A DNA stretch of 64,000 nucleotides. Origin: Clostridia bacterium. GTDB taxonomy: Bacteria > Bacillota > Clostridia > Christensenellales > UBA1242. The notes beneath the pieces are model-generated. The model made no database searches. It saw only the letters and a list, made by a program, of their open reading frames with translations, and was not told the origin of the DNA. Positions 1 to 7,192 of the stretch are shown one piece after another; positions within the stretch are counted from its first letter, which is position 1, and each line of letters begins with the position of its first letter. Where the stretch lies: the NCBI GenBank assembly GCA_028709705.1, contig JAQVWL010000002.1, positions 1 through 64,000 of the forward strand, read 5' to 3'. The position numbers and the translations under genes were made by a program.

Positions 1-105
1 ACAGCAGAACACACACCAGAGTGGGAACAATGTTGGCACTACAAATTTGAACAAGGCGGATACTTTAAAGGCATAACACTTGAAATGTTTAAAGATTTTA
101 ATTAG
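1..105 (+). CDS. C-terminal end of an unrecognised protein (partial)
   Basis: Frame 1 is open from the first base to a TAG at 103-105 and gives 34 residues, including WEQCWHYKFEQGGYFKG. The start lies outside the window. The aromatic-rich composition looks like real coding sequence, but I do not recognise a family. It sits just before the decayed reading frame at 144-536, which also contains a QWHYY stretch, so the two could be pieces of related accessory genes. That link is a guess. Confidence 0.4.
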   Translation, partial: TAEHTPEWEQCWHYKFEQGGYFKGITLEMFKDFN

Positions 106-143
106 TTAAAAACCTATAAACTTAATTCAAATTTATTTTTTAA

Positions 144-536
144 ATCAAAAAAGCTCGAAAACAATGTAATGTTGAAAGTGAATATAACTATAGTAGGTTT
201 AATGGAGAAGACCAATGGCATTATTATCTATTATCTAAAACTATAACTGATATTTTAAAAATAAAGTACAACTATGATGGTACTTATAGTGATTCAAATA
301 ATGAAATCGTCGCTTTGCAGTCCCCATTTATTAAAGATTATAGTTACTTATATCTTGAAAAAACTTTGTTTGATAAAATAAATACCGAACTCAATTTAAC
401 TATAGGAGTATATTCTGAAAAAAGAGACGATAATGATAAAAAAATGTTGAGTGGAGTTGAGATTGGGTGCGAATATGATGCAACGTATAAATACTTTAAT
501 GGAAATTTCATATTGGAGAAATTAAGAAAAAGATAA
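144..536 (+). pseudogene. Decayed or start-less hypothetical gene
   Basis: The frame is open from just after a TAA at 141-143 to the stop at 534-536 (about 130 codons), but it has no ATG. The only start in the ORF track is a TTG at 315 with no convincing ribosome binding site. The translated part before that TTG (for example NGEDQWHYYLSKTI) reads like protein, so the true N-terminus was probably lost or shifted out of frame. A good intrinsic terminator follows at 600-635. I do not recognise a family. It could also be a short intact gene starting at 315. Confidence 0.35.
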
Positions 537-550
537 ATATGTTTTTCATT

Positions 551-666
551 TTTACTGTCCCCAATTACACAGTTTTAGGTAGATTTAGATAGAAAATGAA
601 GAGTTTTAAGATTTTGACTTGAAACTCTTTTTTTTAGGTAAAATTTAAACTTTTACTGTCCCCATT
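551..666. repeat. Two TTTACTGTCCCC motifs, left flank of island
   Basis: TTTACTGTCCCCAATT (551-566) and TTTACTGTCCCCATTT (from 652) share a 12-14 bp core. The same core recurs on the other side of the cas13a/fic region at 6831-6867. The complementary reading, GGGGACAGTAAA, resembles motifs often seen around REP-associated (RAYT) transposase loci. That resemblance is from memory, and no transposase gene is visible here. Confidence 0.5.
600..635 (+). terminator. Rho-independent terminator after the 144-536 frame
   Basis: An 11-bp stem (AGAGTTTTAAG with CTTGAAACTCT, one G-U pair) is followed by a run of eight T. It ends transcription coming from the left-end remnant. Confidence 0.7.
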
Positions 667-713
667 TCTACGACCAATTTTATTTTGGTTAAAAAAGTGA
701 GGATATTGAGTAT

Positions 714-740
714 GAAAAAAGCCCGTAAATACGGGCTTTT
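714..740 (-). terminator. Terminator downstream of the chimeric tRNA-Thr
   Basis: Read on the minus strand, GCCCGTATTTACGGGC forms a hairpin followed by TTTTTT. It lies directly after the 3' end of the tRNA at 745-820, as expected for a single tRNA transcription unit. Confidence 0.7.
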
Positions 741-744
741 AGAG

Positions 745-820
745 TGGAGCTAATGATGGGGCTCGAACCCATGACCTCTACCTTACCAAGGCGGTGCTCT
801 ACCGACTGAGCCATAACAGC
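745..820 (-). tRNA. tRNA-Thr(GGT), chimeric and probably impaired
   Basis: The minus strand folds as a 76-nt tRNA with encoded CCA, anticodon loop TTGGTAA (anticodon GGT) and perfect D and T stems. The acceptor stem is poor: GCTGTTA faces CATTAGC, with a T-T and an A-C mismatch plus a G-U pair. The anticodon stem CCGCC/GGTAG has a C-A mismatch. The 5' half through the anticodon loop and the 3' half look like they come from two different tRNA-Thr copies. The crossover would lie at the shared CTTACCAAG (plus strand) in the anticodon loop. It may be a relic of site-specific integration rather than a working tRNA. Confidence 0.6.
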
Positions 821-969
821 ATGTTATGTTTTTGTGTTATTTTTGTTCGGTTTTTGGTGTGTGTATTAAATGCCGTTTTTGGTGTTTTTTATTTTACCAA
901 AACCGAGACCTTTTTTAGTAAGGTTAAGAACCCACCCCAAACTTATCAATAAAATCATAGCACCAATGC

Positions 970-1088
970 CACCGAATTGTCAAACTGTCACATAAACTTT
1001 TCTCTCTTGTGTGACAGTTTGTGCCTAACTCCCCCATTTTAGCAACTTTTGATCTAAAACCCACTAAATTTGACGGTCTAAGTCGGTG
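970..1088. other. Structured intergenic segment upstream of cas13a
   Basis: The 821-1199 gap holds no convincing gene. It contains a perfect 12-bp inverted repeat (CAAACTGTCACA at 981-992, TGTGACAGTTTG at 1010-1021) nested inside an outer pair CACCGA (970-975) / TCGGTG (1083-1088). A second, weaker inverted repeat (TCGGTTTTTGG / CCAAAACCGA) lies at about 850-906. There is no T-run after the big hairpin, so it is not a simple terminator. It could be an RNA structure, a protein binding site or an end of a mobile element. It is not complementary to the CRISPR repeat, so it is not a tracrRNA. Confidence 0.4.
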
Positions 1089-1119
1089 CAGGAAGTAAGT
1101 TAATTTAATTATAAAATTT

Positions 1120-1148
1120 TTGCGTTTTTTGTAGATTAATGTTATAAT
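1120..1148 (+). promoter_or_regulatory. Candidate promoter of cas13a
   Basis: TATAAT lies at 1143-1148 with a weak -35, TTGCGT, at 1120-1125 (17-bp spacer). The predicted transcript starts near 1155, about 45 nt before the cas13a ATG. The -10 is excellent. The -35 matches only at TTG. Confidence 0.5.
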
Positions 1149-1199
1149 AATTTTAATTGAGACATTTTGATTGAATTTTTTATGCAAAAAGGAGTTAAA

Positions 1200-4100
1200 A
1201 TGAAAATTTCTAAATTAAATAGCATTAGGTTTGCCAATAACGAAAAAATAGGTTTTTTGTATGAAACCAATATAAAAAACTCAAAACCTTTAGAAAGCCA
1301 TATAATAAACAGAATTGAAGAAGTTAAGGGCAACTTCGAAATGTTTAGTTTTATTTTAAAAAATTACAAAGAAAGAGGTTTAAAACTTAATGAATTTAAT
1401 TTAAAAGTAAAAAATTATATAAAAGACAAGTCTACACAAATTAAATGTTGTTTTTATGAAAAAGATACTTCTAAAAAAATAAATATGATTAAATCGTTTA
1501 TTGATGAACTTAACAGAATTATACCTGTAAAAAATCAAGAAATATCTGATGATTTTTTTCAAGATATAGTATATAGCTATAGAGAGTATTTTAAAAAAGC
1601 TTTGGAACCTAAATTTTTAAAATTTAATATTAACAAACCGTTAGATGTTTTTAGTTTTTTATTTAAAATTTATAAAATTTATGACAGAACAATTTTTAAA
1701 ACAGCAATTTTAAAAGGAATTGGAAACAACACAACTTCTTTTAACAAAGATTTATTATCAACATTAGAAAACTTGGCAAATAGTGATTACAAATCTATAG
1801 TATATGATAAATCAAAAGTTTTTTTAATTAATTTTAAAAAATATGTTTTAAAAGATAATGAAAATATTGAATGGATATATACAAAAAACGAAGCTTTAAA
1901 ATATACAAAAATAAAAAAAGATACATATATTGAAAATTTAACATTAAGATTTTTAAAAGAAGAAATTATTAACTATATTAAATTAAAGGCAAAGGATAGA
2001 AATGAAAAAAAAGAAATTTTTTTTGAAAATATTAAAGCAAATATAGTTTGTGATAGATTAATAAAATTAACACAAGGAAGATTAAAAAATTATTTTACAA
2101 ACAGTTTGATAAGATATGGTAAACTTTGTTTTATTAAAGATAAAAACAAAACAAATGAAATAACAAGTAAAGAGCTTGAATTCCAAAAAGCAGAAGATGA
2201 ACTAAGACAACATTTTTATCAGGCGGTTTGCTTTGCAGAAAAAAGTGCAAATCGACTTGATAACTCAGATGTAAATAGCAACTATTTTTTTAGAAGTTTA
2301 AATTTTCATAATATTAAGCTAACAGAATATGTTGAAAGATTTAGAAATAATACTTTTCATTTTATACCTGGTGCAAAAATAATTGATTTTGATAACACTG
2401 AAGAAAAAGATAGAGAAATTGTTGAACAGTTAAAACCTTTTATTGAAGAAGAATTAAAGGAATACCCAGAAGTTATAAAAGAAAAAATTACAGCTTTAGA
2501 TATGACTTCTTATTTTAACAAAGAGCAAATAGAAAATTTCTTTAATAATATTTATTTAGGCAATGCAAAAATATCACAATTTTTTCCAAGCTTTAAAAAC
2601 ATCAACAAATACTTGTTAATTGATAATTATTATGCGAAAGAAGAAGGATTGGATTCTTTTAAAAATCTTCAAGTATTTATTTATAAAACAATTTATAATA
2701 AATATTTTGTAAAAGAGTTTGAATTAAAACCTTTTAGCGAAGCCACTTTGAAATATGTTAAAAATTTGGATAACGGATCATACATAAAAGAGTTTGACAG
2801 CTTAAACGAGATTTCACTTAAAAAAGATAAAATGGCAGAAATTGCTAATAGGTTACTTGTTCAGTTTAATTTAAACAACACCGACACGACAAGTAAGAAT
2901 ATTGATAAAATAAAAAGTAGTCATTTTAAAATTATTTTAAATCAATTAGTGGCACAAGAATTCTTATTGTTTTTAAATAAAAACTTTGCGAGCTATTTAG
3001 ATATAAGTTTAAACGAATTTAAAAATATTATAAAGTTAGAAAAATCAGAAAATATTGATAATATAAAAATTAATTTTAATGCAAGAAATATAGATTACAG
3101 TTATTTTCTTTTTGCTTTATTGTTGCCTAATAGTATTGCAAATGATTTAATGCAAAGTTTAAAAAAATATATCCAGTTTTCTAATGATATAGATAAAAGA
3201 TATAGTTTGAACAATAGCATTGAAAAAAATTTGGATAATATTTATAATCAAATTAAAACTCTTGAATTAGCAATAGATTATTCAAATTCAACAAATACCG
3301 AAGATGATGATATTAAAGAAATTTTAAAAATTGCAGTTAATGATGAATCAATAAAAAGTTCTAAAGATGAAAAAGTAAAAAATTTTTATGTTTTAATAGA
3401 TAAAAAAAATGAAGAACATTTTATAAATAGATATAGTTATAAAAATTTAAAAAAGTTTGGAACTTATGATGTAATTAAAAAGTTGTTTGAAAATAACGAA
3501 GAATTCAAAATAAAAGAACAAAATATTAAATATTACTTAAATTTCAAGTCAGAAGATTTAGAAAACTATTATAACTTAATTAACAAAAAAGAAATAGAAA
3601 AAAGAGATATATTTAATGTAAAAAACGCTTGGGAAAAAGTAAATGATTATATTGCAATAAAAAATATGGTTACCTTACAAAACATAATAAATATTTCAAA
3701 TTTAATAATTGATTTATCCAGCCATTTGGTTTCTTATGCTTTTAAATGGGAAAGGGATAGTTATTACTTTTTATTAGGTTATGTTAATCTTAAATATAAA
3801 AACGATGAAGAACTTAAAAAGAACAAAATTGAAGAACTTAAAACTGTTTTTAGTTATGAAAAAGAAAATAAAGCAATTAATGAAAAACTTAGAGAATTAT
3901 TAACAACTGAAAGTGGCAAATTATATAACGAAATTTTTAAAATTAAAACCAACACAACTAATCCATTAAAAATGATGCAAGTTAGAAACGACATTGACCA
4001 TTTTGTTTATCTTAATGAAAGCTCAAATGCTAAAAGTGGAAAGAACTTGTTTCAAATTTATTGTAATTGTATGTTTGTTTTAACAAGTTATAATAGTAAG

Positions 4101-4385
4101 TTAAAGGAATCAGTTTTAAGAAAATTTACCAATGTGCTAGAAAAATATGGAATATTTCTAAATGGAAATAATAGCAAGTTTATAATAGATTTTAATATGA
4201 ATAATTATAAAATTGAAGTAGATGATAAAAAATTTGAACATAAAAATATAAATAATGATTTTCAAAGTGTTATAAAGGAAAGAATACTGAAAAAAGAAAT
4301 AAAATATAAAAACAATAAAAGTTTTAGAGCAAATAATATAAGTTCAAAGTATGCAAAAATGGTAATAAAATTATTAAATATGTAG
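1200..4385 (+). CDS. cas13a: Cas13a (type VI-A CRISPR effector RNase), compact
   Basis: This is a single-protein, crRNA-guided RNA nuclease. In known Cas13a enzymes, target RNA binding activates two HEPN domains that cut RNA, including bystander RNA. Two R-x4-H motifs are visible: RNNTFH (R382-H387) and RNDIDH (R929-H934). Their spacing and C-terminal position fit Cas13a rather than Cas13b (motifs at the two ends) or the shorter Cas13d. The adjacent repeat also has the Cas13a form (ACTACCCC stem, GGGGACTAGAAC end). I chose the ATG at 1200 because GGAG precedes it by 5 nt; the track start (TTG, 1167) lacks this. The 1061 aa are at the small end of the family. The gene is visibly more AT-rich than rpoBC, which suggests transfer. 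Family assignment is strong; activity is inferred. Confidence 0.93.
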   Translation: MKISKLNSIRFANNEKIGFLYETNIKNSKPLESHIINRIEEVKGNFEMFSFILKNYKERGLKLNEFNLKVKNYIKDKSTQIKCCFYEKDTSKKINMIKSFIDELNRIIPVKNQEISDDFFQDIVYSYREYFKKALEPKFLKFNINKPLDVFSFLFKIYKIYDRTIFKTAILKGIGNNTTSFNKDLLSTLENLANSDYKSIVYDKSKVFLINFKKYVLKDNENIEWIYTKNEALKYTKIKKDTYIENLTLRFLKEEIINYIKLKAKDRNEKKEIFFENIKANIVCDRLIKLTQGRLKNYFTNSLIRYGKLCFIKDKNKTNEITSKELEFQKAEDELRQHFYQAVCFAEKSANRLDNSDVNSNYFFRSLNFHNIKLTEYVERFRNNTFHFIPGAKIIDFDNTEEKDREIVEQLKPFIEEELKEYPEVIKEKITALDMTSYFNKEQIENFFNNIYLGNAKISQFFPSFKNINKYLLIDNYYAKEEGLDSFKNLQVFIYKTIYNKYFVKEFELKPFSEATLKYVKNLDNGSYIKEFDSLNEISLKKDKMAEIANRLLVQFNLNNTDTTSKNIDKIKSSHFKIILNQLVAQEFLLFLNKNFASYLDISLNEFKNIIKLEKSENIDNIKINFNARNIDYSYFLFALLLPNSIANDLMQSLKKYIQFSNDIDKRYSLNNSIEKNLDNIYNQIKTLELAIDYSNSTNTEDDDIKEILKIAVNDESIKSSKDEKVKNFYVLIDKKNEEHFINRYSYKNLKKFGTYDVIKKLFENNEEFKIKEQNIKYYLNFKSEDLENYYNLINKKEIEKRDIFNVKNAWEKVNDYIAIKNMVTLQNIINISNLIIDLSSHLVSYAFKWERDSYYFLLGYVNLKYKNDEELKKNKIEELKTVFSYEKENKAINEKLRELLTTESGKLYNEIFKIKTNTTNPLKMMQVRNDIDHFVYLNESSNAKSGKNLFQIYCNCMFVLTSYNSKLKESVLRKFTNVLEKYGIFLNGNNSKFIIDFNMNNYKIEVDDKKFEHKNINNDFQSVIKERILKKEIKYKNNKSFRANNISSKYAKMVIKLLNM

Positions 4386-4411
4386 CTAATTTTTTTAAAA
4401 AATGAAATAAG

Positions 4412-4440
4412 TTGCATTAGTACAAATACCGTGATATAAT
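4412..4440 (+). promoter_or_regulatory. CRISPR array leader promoter
   Basis: TTGCAT (4412-4417), a 17-bp spacer and a consensus TATAAT (4435-4440) place the start site near 4447, about 35 nt before the first repeat. It lies in the 96-bp gap after the cas13a stop. The array can therefore be transcribed on its own, in the same direction as cas13a. Confidence 0.75.
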
Positions 4441-4481
4441 GCAAAATATAGGAACAATTTTACTATAAAATTGCCACACCT

Positions 4482-5110
4482 ATTTTACACTACCCCTAAA
4501 TTACAGGGGACTAGAACTCAACTCCATTAACAAGTATGCTGTCTATTATTTTACACTACCCCTAAATTACAGGGGACTAGAACAACGGGCGGTAGGGCAA
4601 CATTGATAGTTAAATTTTACACTACCCCTAAATTACAGGGGACTAGAACATATTTTTAACTCTTCACAAACTTTGTTTTATTTTACACTACCCCTAAATT
4701 ACAGGGGACTAGAACTCTGATTTCATTAAACTTCTCCTCTTAATTATTTTACACTACCCCTAAATTACAGGGGACTAGAACAATCAATCGTTCTTTGTGT
4801 GCTTGTGTAATATTTTACACTACCCCTAAATTACAGGGGACTAGAACATTCGGCGAGTACTTCTTGCTTTTCTTTTTATTTTACACTACCCCTAAATTAC
4901 AGGGGACTAGAACCAAATTTTCAATATCATTTTTAAGATTTATATTTTACACTACCCCTAAATTACAGGGGACTAGAACCCGCTCATCCGATTTCTTCGG
5001 TTTGTTGCAATTTTACACTACCCCTAAATTACAGGGGACTAGAACAAACTACTGTGAACTACCAGTCCACTTTAGTGTTTCATTACCCCTAAATTACGGT
5101 AGTTGGCAAT
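4482..5110 (+). CRISPR. Type VI-A CRISPR array, 9 intact repeats plus degenerate end
   Basis: Nine identical 36-nt repeats start at 4482, 4548, 4614, 4680, 4746, 4812, 4878, 4944 and 5010, giving an exact 66-bp period with nine 30-nt spacers. The ninth spacer (5046-5075) is followed by a decayed repeat at about 5076-5110 that keeps only the TACCCCTAAATTAC core. The repeat folds as CCCCT...AGGGG with a 3' ACTAGAAC, as in Cas13a direct repeats where the repeat forms the 5' handle of the crRNA. Repeat decay at the far end and the promoter at the cas13a side fix the orientation as plus. No cas1 or cas2 is in the window. Confidence 0.97.
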
Positions 5111-5116
5111 AAAAAA

Positions 5117-5135
5117 ACAGTTACCCAATAACTGT
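5117..5135 (-). terminator. Terminator of the fic gene
   Basis: The perfect 7-bp stem ACAGTTA/TAACTGT, read on the minus strand, is followed by TTTTTTT (5110-5117). It stops transcripts of the minus-strand fic gene before they enter the array antisense. Confidence 0.65.
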
Positions 5136-5139
5136 TCAA

Positions 5140-5167
5140 GACTGTATAAAATTTACAGTCTTTTTTT
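5140..5167 (+). terminator. Terminator of the CRISPR array
   Basis: GACTGT (5140-5145) pairs with ACAGTC (5155-5160) and is followed by seven T on the plus strand. With the neighbouring minus-strand hairpin it forms back-to-back terminators separating the array from fic. Confidence 0.75.
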
Positions 5168-5178
5168 AATTATTTTAT

Positions 5179-6069
5179 TTAAAACTTAATCTCAAAATAA
5201 TTTAGATATTTTTTATATTTATCTTGGGCGGAAAGGCATGTGTCTAATAGGAAGTTTTTTTCGTGTTTCCATTCTTTTAATCCGCGATAATAAAACAATT
5301 TTAATTGCTCGTCTATGATAAATGGAACAATATTATTTGCCAAACATTCCTTAAACATTATAAGTCTGCCAACTCGCCCATTGCCATCTTGAAAAGGGTG
5401 TATGCTTTCAAAATTATGGTGAAATTCAATAATGTCTTCCAAAGTTTTATCTTGTTTTGTTTTATAATTTTCAATAAGTTTTTTCATTTTTTCTGGAACA
5501 TTTTGAGGACTGCAAGTTTCTTGTCCCCCAACTTCATTTGGTTTTTGCTTATAATCCCCCACTTTGAACCAATCTTTTTTGCTGTTTGAGGTGCCTGTTT
5601 TTAACATAAGATGTAATTTTTTTATCATCGACTCGCTTAACTTATTTTCAGCATTTTCTATGATATAATCAACGCATTTGAAATGGTTTAATGTTTCAAG
5701 AATATCATCAATATTTACAGTTTCATTATTTACACCAAGAGTGTTGGTTTCGAAAATGTACCTAGTTTGATCTTCTGTAAGTTTACTGCCTTCAATATGG
5801 TTTGAATTGTAAGTAAAATCAATTTGCGTTTTATGATAAATTCCGCCTTTAAGCTTCATTTCCTTTTCTTCTTGTAAAACTTTCAACAACGCATTTTTGC
5901 TAAATTTATTTTTGCTTGCTCTGTTTGGTTTAACTGCATTTTCGGGTATATTCCACGTTTTACCAGTTAAAAAAGCCCCCGCAATTCTTCCATTTGTACA
6001 ATAATTTCTGACTGACCTTTCGCTCATATGCCACTTTTTCGCAATTTCAACAACTGATATATAATTCAT
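5179..6069 (-). CDS. Fic-domain protein with N-terminal helix-turn-helix
   Basis: The catalytic motif HPFQDGNGRVGR matches the full Fic consensus HxFx(D/E)GNGRxxR, so the enzyme should transfer AMP or another nucleotide-derived group onto a target protein. An upstream SNHIEG matches the [S/T]xxxE[G/N] inhibitory helix, which makes it a self-inhibited Fic with the brake in the same chain. The first ~55 residues (YISVVEIAKKWHMSERSVRNYC) look like a MerR/excisionase-type helix-turn-helix. I start at the ATG at 6069, preceded by a GGTGGATGG stretch; the track uses a GTG at 6081. Its own promoter with a palindrome lies upstream. Proximity to cas13a may be coincidental or part of the same defence island. 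Confidence 0.85.
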   Translation of the reverse strand: MNYISVVEIAKKWHMSERSVRNYCTNGRIAGAFLTGKTWNIPENAVKPNRASKNKFSKNALLKVLQEEKEMKLKGGIYHKTQIDFTYNSNHIEGSKLTEDQTRYIFETNTLGVNNETVNIDDILETLNHFKCVDYIIENAENKLSESMIKKLHLMLKTGTSNSKKDWFKVGDYKQKPNEVGGQETCSPQNVPEKMKKLIENYKTKQDKTLEDIIEFHHNFESIHPFQDGNGRVGRLIMFKECLANNIVPFIIDEQLKLFYYRGLKEWKHEKNFLLDTCLSAQDKYKKYLNYFEIKF

Positions 6070-6092
6070 AAAACCATCCACCCATTCCCCAT

Positions 6093-6121
6093 ATTATATG
6101 CCGATATCGGCAAAAAGTCAA
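6093..6121 (-). promoter_or_regulatory. Fic promoter with a palindromic operator in the spacer
   Basis: On the minus strand, TTGACT (6116-6121), a 17-bp spacer and TATAAT (6093-6098) form a near-consensus sigma-A promoter. The spacer contains the perfect 12-bp palindrome GCCGATATCGGC (6100-6111), ideally placed for a repressor to block RNA polymerase. A matching half site, TTTTTGCCGAT, lies about 25 bp further upstream. The helix-turn-helix of the Fic protein is a candidate ligand (inference). Confidence 0.75.
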
Positions 6122-6227
6122 GTAAATATAAGATTTGTTTTTGCCGATGAATAATTTTAAACACCCAACACATTGTCCGATAATTTGGACATTGTTTTTG
6201 TTATTGTTTTTTTAGTGGGGAGATAAT

Positions 6228-6818
6228 ATGGAAATTGATAAAATAATTTTTGAAAATGAGATTAAAGATAATAAAGAGTTGCAAGGGTTGGGTTTAAGCA
6301 TTGTTGAAAATTTAAAAACGGATAAGGAATTGAAAAACGAAATTGACAATATGGAGTTGTCAGTTGGTTTTAAGAAAAGTTTTTTTAAAACATTAAATTT
6401 GTTTATTGAGCATAAAGAAAAAAATGTAAATACTTACAAAAATATTTTAATAAATGGCGAAAACGTTCCGAACAGAGTTTTTGATATTTGTGTAAATTAT
6501 TTTTCTAATAACGATGTATGCCAAAATATAAAAATAATGAACTATGATTATATATATGAAAGAAAAACTGACTTATCATTTAATGGTGTTGTGAATTTCC
6601 AATTAAAAAAATTTAACACCCAAGAAACTTTTAAGGCAATGAAAACGGCCAATAAAAATTTAATAATTATTGCAATTGTTGATAACAATGAATATCAAAA
6701 ATATGTTGATAGTTTTGAGGTTTTGTTTCCTTATAAAATAAAAAATGAATATTCCATAAGAGAAGAAACATTAAAAATTAAAAAACTAATTAGCGAAATG
6801 GGATTCTTTTTTTATTAA
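6228..6818 (+). CDS. Hypothetical protein, 196 aa, divergent from fic
   Basis: The ATG is preceded by GGGGAG 5 nt upstream. The protein is soluble-looking, Lys/Asn/Glu-rich and AT-rich in codon choice like cas13a, with no signal peptide or membrane segment. The N-terminal half looks helical; the C-terminal half has short hydrophobic strands (NLIIIAIVDN, FEVLFPYKI). I do not recognise a family. It is transcribed away from fic, and the upstream region holds an inverted repeat TGTCC/GGACA around 6175-6192 that could be regulatory. It is a candidate partner or cargo gene of the island. Confidence 0.7.
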   Translation: MEIDKIIFENEIKDNKELQGLGLSIVENLKTDKELKNEIDNMELSVGFKKSFFKTLNLFIEHKEKNVNTYKNILINGENVPNRVFDICVNYFSNNDVCQNIKIMNYDYIYERKTDLSFNGVVNFQLKKFNTQETFKAMKTANKNLIIIAIVDNNEYQKYVDSFEVLFPYKIKNEYSIREETLKIKKLISEMGFFFY

Positions 6819-6830
6819 ATTTTTGTAATT

Positions 6831-6867
6831 TTACTGTCCCCATTTTTATAATTTTTTGTCCCCATTT
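6831..6867. repeat. Two TGTCCCCATTT motifs, right flank of island
   Basis: TTTACTGTCCCCATTT (6831-6846) and TTTTGTCCCCATTTA (about 6854-6867) repeat the motif found at 551-666. Both pairs lie just outside the cas13a-fic-196aa group. Confidence 0.5.
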
Positions 6868-6904
6868 ACAAAAAGGTCAAAAAAAGGAGAGAAGATATTA
6901 AAAT

Positions 6905-6946
6905 AAAAAAACCCGTGAAACTCGCATTATATAAACGTTTCACGGG
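6905..6946 (-). terminator. Terminator of tRNA-Thr
   Basis: The perfect 10-bp stem CCCGTGAAAC/GTTTCACGGG, read on the minus strand, is followed by seven T. It lies directly after the tRNA 3' end. Confidence 0.75.
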
Positions 6947-6956
6947 GTTTGTTTTT

Positions 6957-7031
6957 TGGAGCTGGTGGCGGGAATCGGACCCGCGCTCTCTTGCTTACCA
7001 AGCAAGTGCTTTACCACTAAGCCACACCAGC
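6957..7031 (-). tRNA. tRNA-Thr(GGT), intact
   Basis: The minus strand gives a perfect cloverleaf: acceptor GCTGGTG/CACCAGC, D stem GCTT/AAGC, anticodon stem CTTGC/GCAAG with loop TTGGTAA (anticodon GGT, reads ACC), T stem GCGGG/CCCGC and an encoded CCA. It is the intact member of a family of four related tRNA-Thr pieces in this region. Confidence 0.93.
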
Positions 7032-7091
7032 ATATTGGGATTTCTCCCGTTTTTTGAACTATTTTTTATTAAAAATTTTTGCCTTATTTCT

Positions 7092-7130
7092 CCTTACCAA
7101 GGCGGTGCTATACCACTAAGCCACACCAGC
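7092..7130 (-). pseudogene. tRNA-Thr 5' half (remnant)
   Basis: The sequence matches the tRNA-Thr at 6957-7031 from its first base through the D arm and the anticodon loop (TTGGTAAG), then stops matching. The anticodon stem here is CCGCC as in the chimeric copy at 745-820. It ends at the same CTTACCAAG core. A hairpin CGGCA-TTTC-TGCCG with a T-run lies beside it at 7134-7154. Confidence 0.7.
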
Positions 7131-7192
7131 ATAACGGCATTTCTGCCGATTTTTTATTCAATTTTGAGTTTGTTTAGATTTGACTGAATTAG

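Noticed and set aside
970-1088. Possible tracrRNA for the CRISPR system
   Set aside because: There is no stretch complementary to the CRISPR repeat, and type VI-A does not use a tracrRNA.
924-1187. Minus-strand ORF of 87 aa before cas13a
   Set aside because: It covers the inverted repeats and the cas13a promoter, has no ribosome binding site and reads as low-complexity shadow.
4795-5112. ORF of 105 aa across the CRISPR array (FYTTPKLQGTRT repeats)
   Set aside because: It is the translation of the 36-nt repeats and spacers. The period of 66 bp is divisible by three, which keeps the frame open by accident.
6915-7187. ORF of 90 aa over the tRNA-Thr region
   Set aside because: It is the antisense translation of tRNA-Thr and its partial copies.
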